A stretch of DNA of 17,185 nucleotides from Elusimicrobiota bacterium (lineage in GTDB: Bacteria > Elusimicrobiota > Elusimicrobia > 2-01-FULL-59-12 > JACPXA01), in contig JACPXA010000096.1 of the NCBI GenBank assembly GCA_016196785.1, forward strand, positions 1 to 17,185, read 5' to 3'. The notes under the pieces were generated by a model. The model saw nothing but the letters and a program-made list of their open reading frames with translations. It was not told the origin of the DNA and searched no databases. Below are positions 15,847 to 17,185 of the stretch, one piece after another. Numbering within the stretch: the stretch's first letter is position 1; every line of letters starts with the position of its first letter. A program made the position numbers and the translations under genes.

Positions 15847-15875
15847 AGGATACCATACTACAGGTTGGGTGTCAA
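15847..15875 (-). promoter_or_regulatory. Sigma-70-type promoter of the nrdR-nrdJ-dcd-gua-pur operon
   Basis: Minus strand: TTGACA (15875-15870), a 17-base spacer, then TATCCT (15852-15847). The -35 is a perfect consensus match and the spacing is ideal. Transcription would begin near 15840, leaving a leader of about 60 bases before nrdR. TGTAGTA occurs twice, 16 bases apart, flanking the -10, which could be an operator. It is the only clear promoter in the long minus-strand gene run. Confidence 0.65.
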
Positions 15876-15884
15876 GTGAAATTC

Positions 15885-16060
15885 AGAATGAGACTGGCGA
15901 ATAACGCGCTTCGTCGCAAAATGTCGGATGCCGTGCCGAGCCAAGGAAGGCGAGCGACGGCATACTTGACGAAGGAACGGTATGCTGAGCGAGCCTGACG
16001 CAGGCGGAGGCCGGCAGCCGACATTGCAGCCGATGGGTAGTTATTCGCCAGTCTCAGAAT
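15885..16060. repeat. MITE-like palindromic element B between ugpC and the nrdR promoter
   Basis: A 16-bp perfect terminal inverted repeat, GAGACTGGCGAATAAC, lies at 15890-15905 and inverted at 16040-16055, and is flanked by direct repeats AGAAT (15885-15889 and 16056-16060), consistent with a 5-bp target duplication around a 166-bp element. Inner termini AATGTCGG (15920-15927) and CCGACATT (16018-16025) correspond to those of element A. The core at 15936-15996 matches A in 57 of 61 bases. No transposase is encoded. The right end contains the ugpC stop. Confidence 0.88.
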
Positions 16061-17157
16061 ATCTGCCGTTCGGTATCGAGGTCGAAGAGATGGGCCTTGT
16101 CCATCTGAAAGATCAGCTCGATCTCCTGATTCACCTGCGCTTCATTGTTGGCCGTCACCCGTGCCACAATCGGGTGTCGTCCAGCCACCAAGAACAAGAG
16201 GATCTCATTGCCCATGGGCTCCACAACCTCCACGGTACCTGAGACAATCTTGCCTTCCGTCGAGTTATTCCCGTAGAGCAGTTTATCGTAAATATCTTCC
16301 GGGCGAATCCCCAACACGACCTCCCGTCCGACATAGGGAAGGCCAGCCGATCGCTTGGCCGCGGGGACCCTCACGCTAAACTGCCCCTCATCCAACCAGA
16401 TCTCCTCCCCTTCCTGCACCACCGCTACCTTAATGAAATTCATGGGAGGGCTCCCGATAAACCCCGCGACAAACTTGTTGATCGGGTGGTTGTAGACGCC
16501 GAGGGGGGTATCAATCTGTTGGATCACCCCATCTCGCATGACGCAGATGCGGTCCCCCATGGTCATGGCCTCGACCTGATCATGCGTCACGTAGACCATG
16601 GTCGTCTGGAGGCGATGGTGCAGTTTCTGGAGTTCGGCACGCATCTGGACCCGCAGCTTGGCGTCTAGGTTCGACAGCGGTTCGTCGAACAGAAACACCT
16701 TGGGTTTTCGCACGATGGCTCGCCCGACAGCCACCCGCTGGCGTTGACCGCCAGAGAGCGCTTTCGGTTTCCTTTCCAGAAAACGGTCCAGATTCAAGAT
16801 CTCCGCCGCCTCACGGACTCGGGCGTCAATTTCGCGGCGCGAATAGCCGCGGAGTTTTAACCCAAAGGCCATATTCTGATAGACCGTCATATGCGGATAG
16901 AGGGCATAGTTCTGGAACACCATGGCGATATCCCGATCCTTGGGGGGAATGTCGTTCACCAAACGATCGCCAATCCAGATTTCCCCCTCCGTGACCTCCT
17001 CCAACCCGGCGATCATCCGCAAGGTCGTGGATTTCCCGCACCCGGACGGTCCAACCAACACACAGAATTCTTTGTCGGGAATTTCCAGGGACACGTCTTT
17101 TACAACGACGGTGTCTCCAAAACGCTTGGTGACGTTCTGTAACGAGACCCTTGCCAT
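16054..17157 (-). CDS. ugpC: Sugar/glycerol-3-phosphate ABC transporter ATP-binding protein (UgpC/MalK family)
   Basis: 367 aa, family-normal. It is the cytoplasmic ATPase that powers a carbohydrate-type ABC importer. Walker A GPSGCGKST (36-44), Q-loop Gln82 in FQNYALYPH, signature LSGGQRQR (134-141), Walker B VFLFDEPLSNLDA (154-166), and His192 in YVTHDQVEAMT are all present. The C-terminal third (from about 235) is the regulatory/OB-type domain of MalK-like proteins, with GREVVLGIRPEDIY. The exact substrate cannot be read from this subunit; no permease or binding protein lies in the window, so partners are upstream or it is a shared multi-transporter ATPase. GAGAGGTG lies 5 bases before the ATG. 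Element B begins at its stop codon and separates it from the nrdR promoter. It is probably a separate transcription unit from the genes to its left. Confidence 0.95.
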   Translation of the reverse strand: MARVSLQNVTKRFGDTVVVKDVSLEIPDKEFCVLVGPSGCGKSTTLRMIAGLEEVTEGEIWIGDRLVNDIPPKDRDIAMVFQNYALYPHMTVYQNMAFGLKLRGYSRREIDARVREAAEILNLDRFLERKPKALSGGQRQRVAVGRAIVRKPKVFLFDEPLSNLDAKLRVQMRAELQKLHHRLQTTMVYVTHDQVEAMTMGDRICVMRDGVIQQIDTPLGVYNHPINKFVAGFIGSPPMNFIKVAVVQEGEEIWLDEGQFSVRVPAAKRSAGLPYVGREVVLGIRPEDIYDKLLYGNNSTEGKIVSGTVEVVEPMGNEILLFLVAGRHPIVARVTANNEAQVNQEIELIFQMDKAHLFDLDTERQIF

Positions 17158-17185
17158 TATTTCACCTCTCCAGTACCATTGAGAC

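Noticed and set aside
15782..15889. Cobalamin riboswitch upstream of the B12-dependent reductase
   Set aside because: The predicted leader is only about 60 bases and contains one small hairpin; it is far too short for a cobalamin aptamer and lacks a B12-box-like motif.
16030..16045. Similarity between GATGGGTAGTTATTCG in element B and GATTGGGTAGTTATCC in the purF duplication
   Set aside because: In purF this stretch is constrained coding sequence (DNYPI), so the short match is best explained by chance.

Overview
The window is GC-rich bacterial DNA packed almost end to end with core nucleotide-metabolism genes, all read from the minus strand. In transcription order (right to left) they are: a sugar-type ABC transporter ATPase (ugpC/malK family), then nrdR, nrdJ (B12-dependent ribonucleotide reductase), dcd, a guaB3-type IMP dehydrogenase, guaA, purC, purS, purL, purQ, purF, purD and the start of pyrR, which runs off the left edge. 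The class II reductase, the CBS-less GuaB3 enzyme, the Fe-S type PurF and the dispersed palindromic repeats fit an environmental lineage such as Methylomirabilota (NC10), Nitrospirota or a deltaproteobacterial relative. The sequence alone does not settle the phylum.

From nrdR leftward the genes overlap or sit tens of bases apart (ATGA overlaps at nrdR/nrdJ and purL/purQ, a 10-bp purQ/purF overlap, a 41-bp guaA/purC overlap). The only clear promoter is a TTGACA-N17-TATCCT match upstream of nrdR, so a transcript of more than 15 kb is plausible. It would link deoxynucleotide production (NrdJ, Dcd, with NrdR as repressor), IMP-to-GMP conversion (GuaB, GuaA) and IMP synthesis steps (PurD, PurF, PurSQL, PurC), and lead into pyrR and probably a pyr operon. 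purM, purN, purE/K, purB and purH are not in the window.

The unusual feature is the junctions. Inverted-repeat elements lie at or beside many gene boundaries: a short hairpin inside the 3' end of purQ that is translated into the enzyme; a 226-bp palindromic element between purS and purL; a 144-bp imperfect palindrome between purC and purS; a 36-bp REP-like hairpin between guaB and guaA that sits between the Shine-Dalgarno and the start codon; and a 166-bp element between ugpC and the nrdR promoter. The purS/purL and ugpC/nrdR elements share a nearly identical 61-bp core but have different outer arms, so they belong to one dispersed family. At the purF/purD boundary a 52-bp tandem duplication has converted an ancestral ATGA overlap into a 39-bp gap. 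The window therefore shows a long housekeeping operon whose boundaries have been repeatedly remodelled while every gene stays intact.
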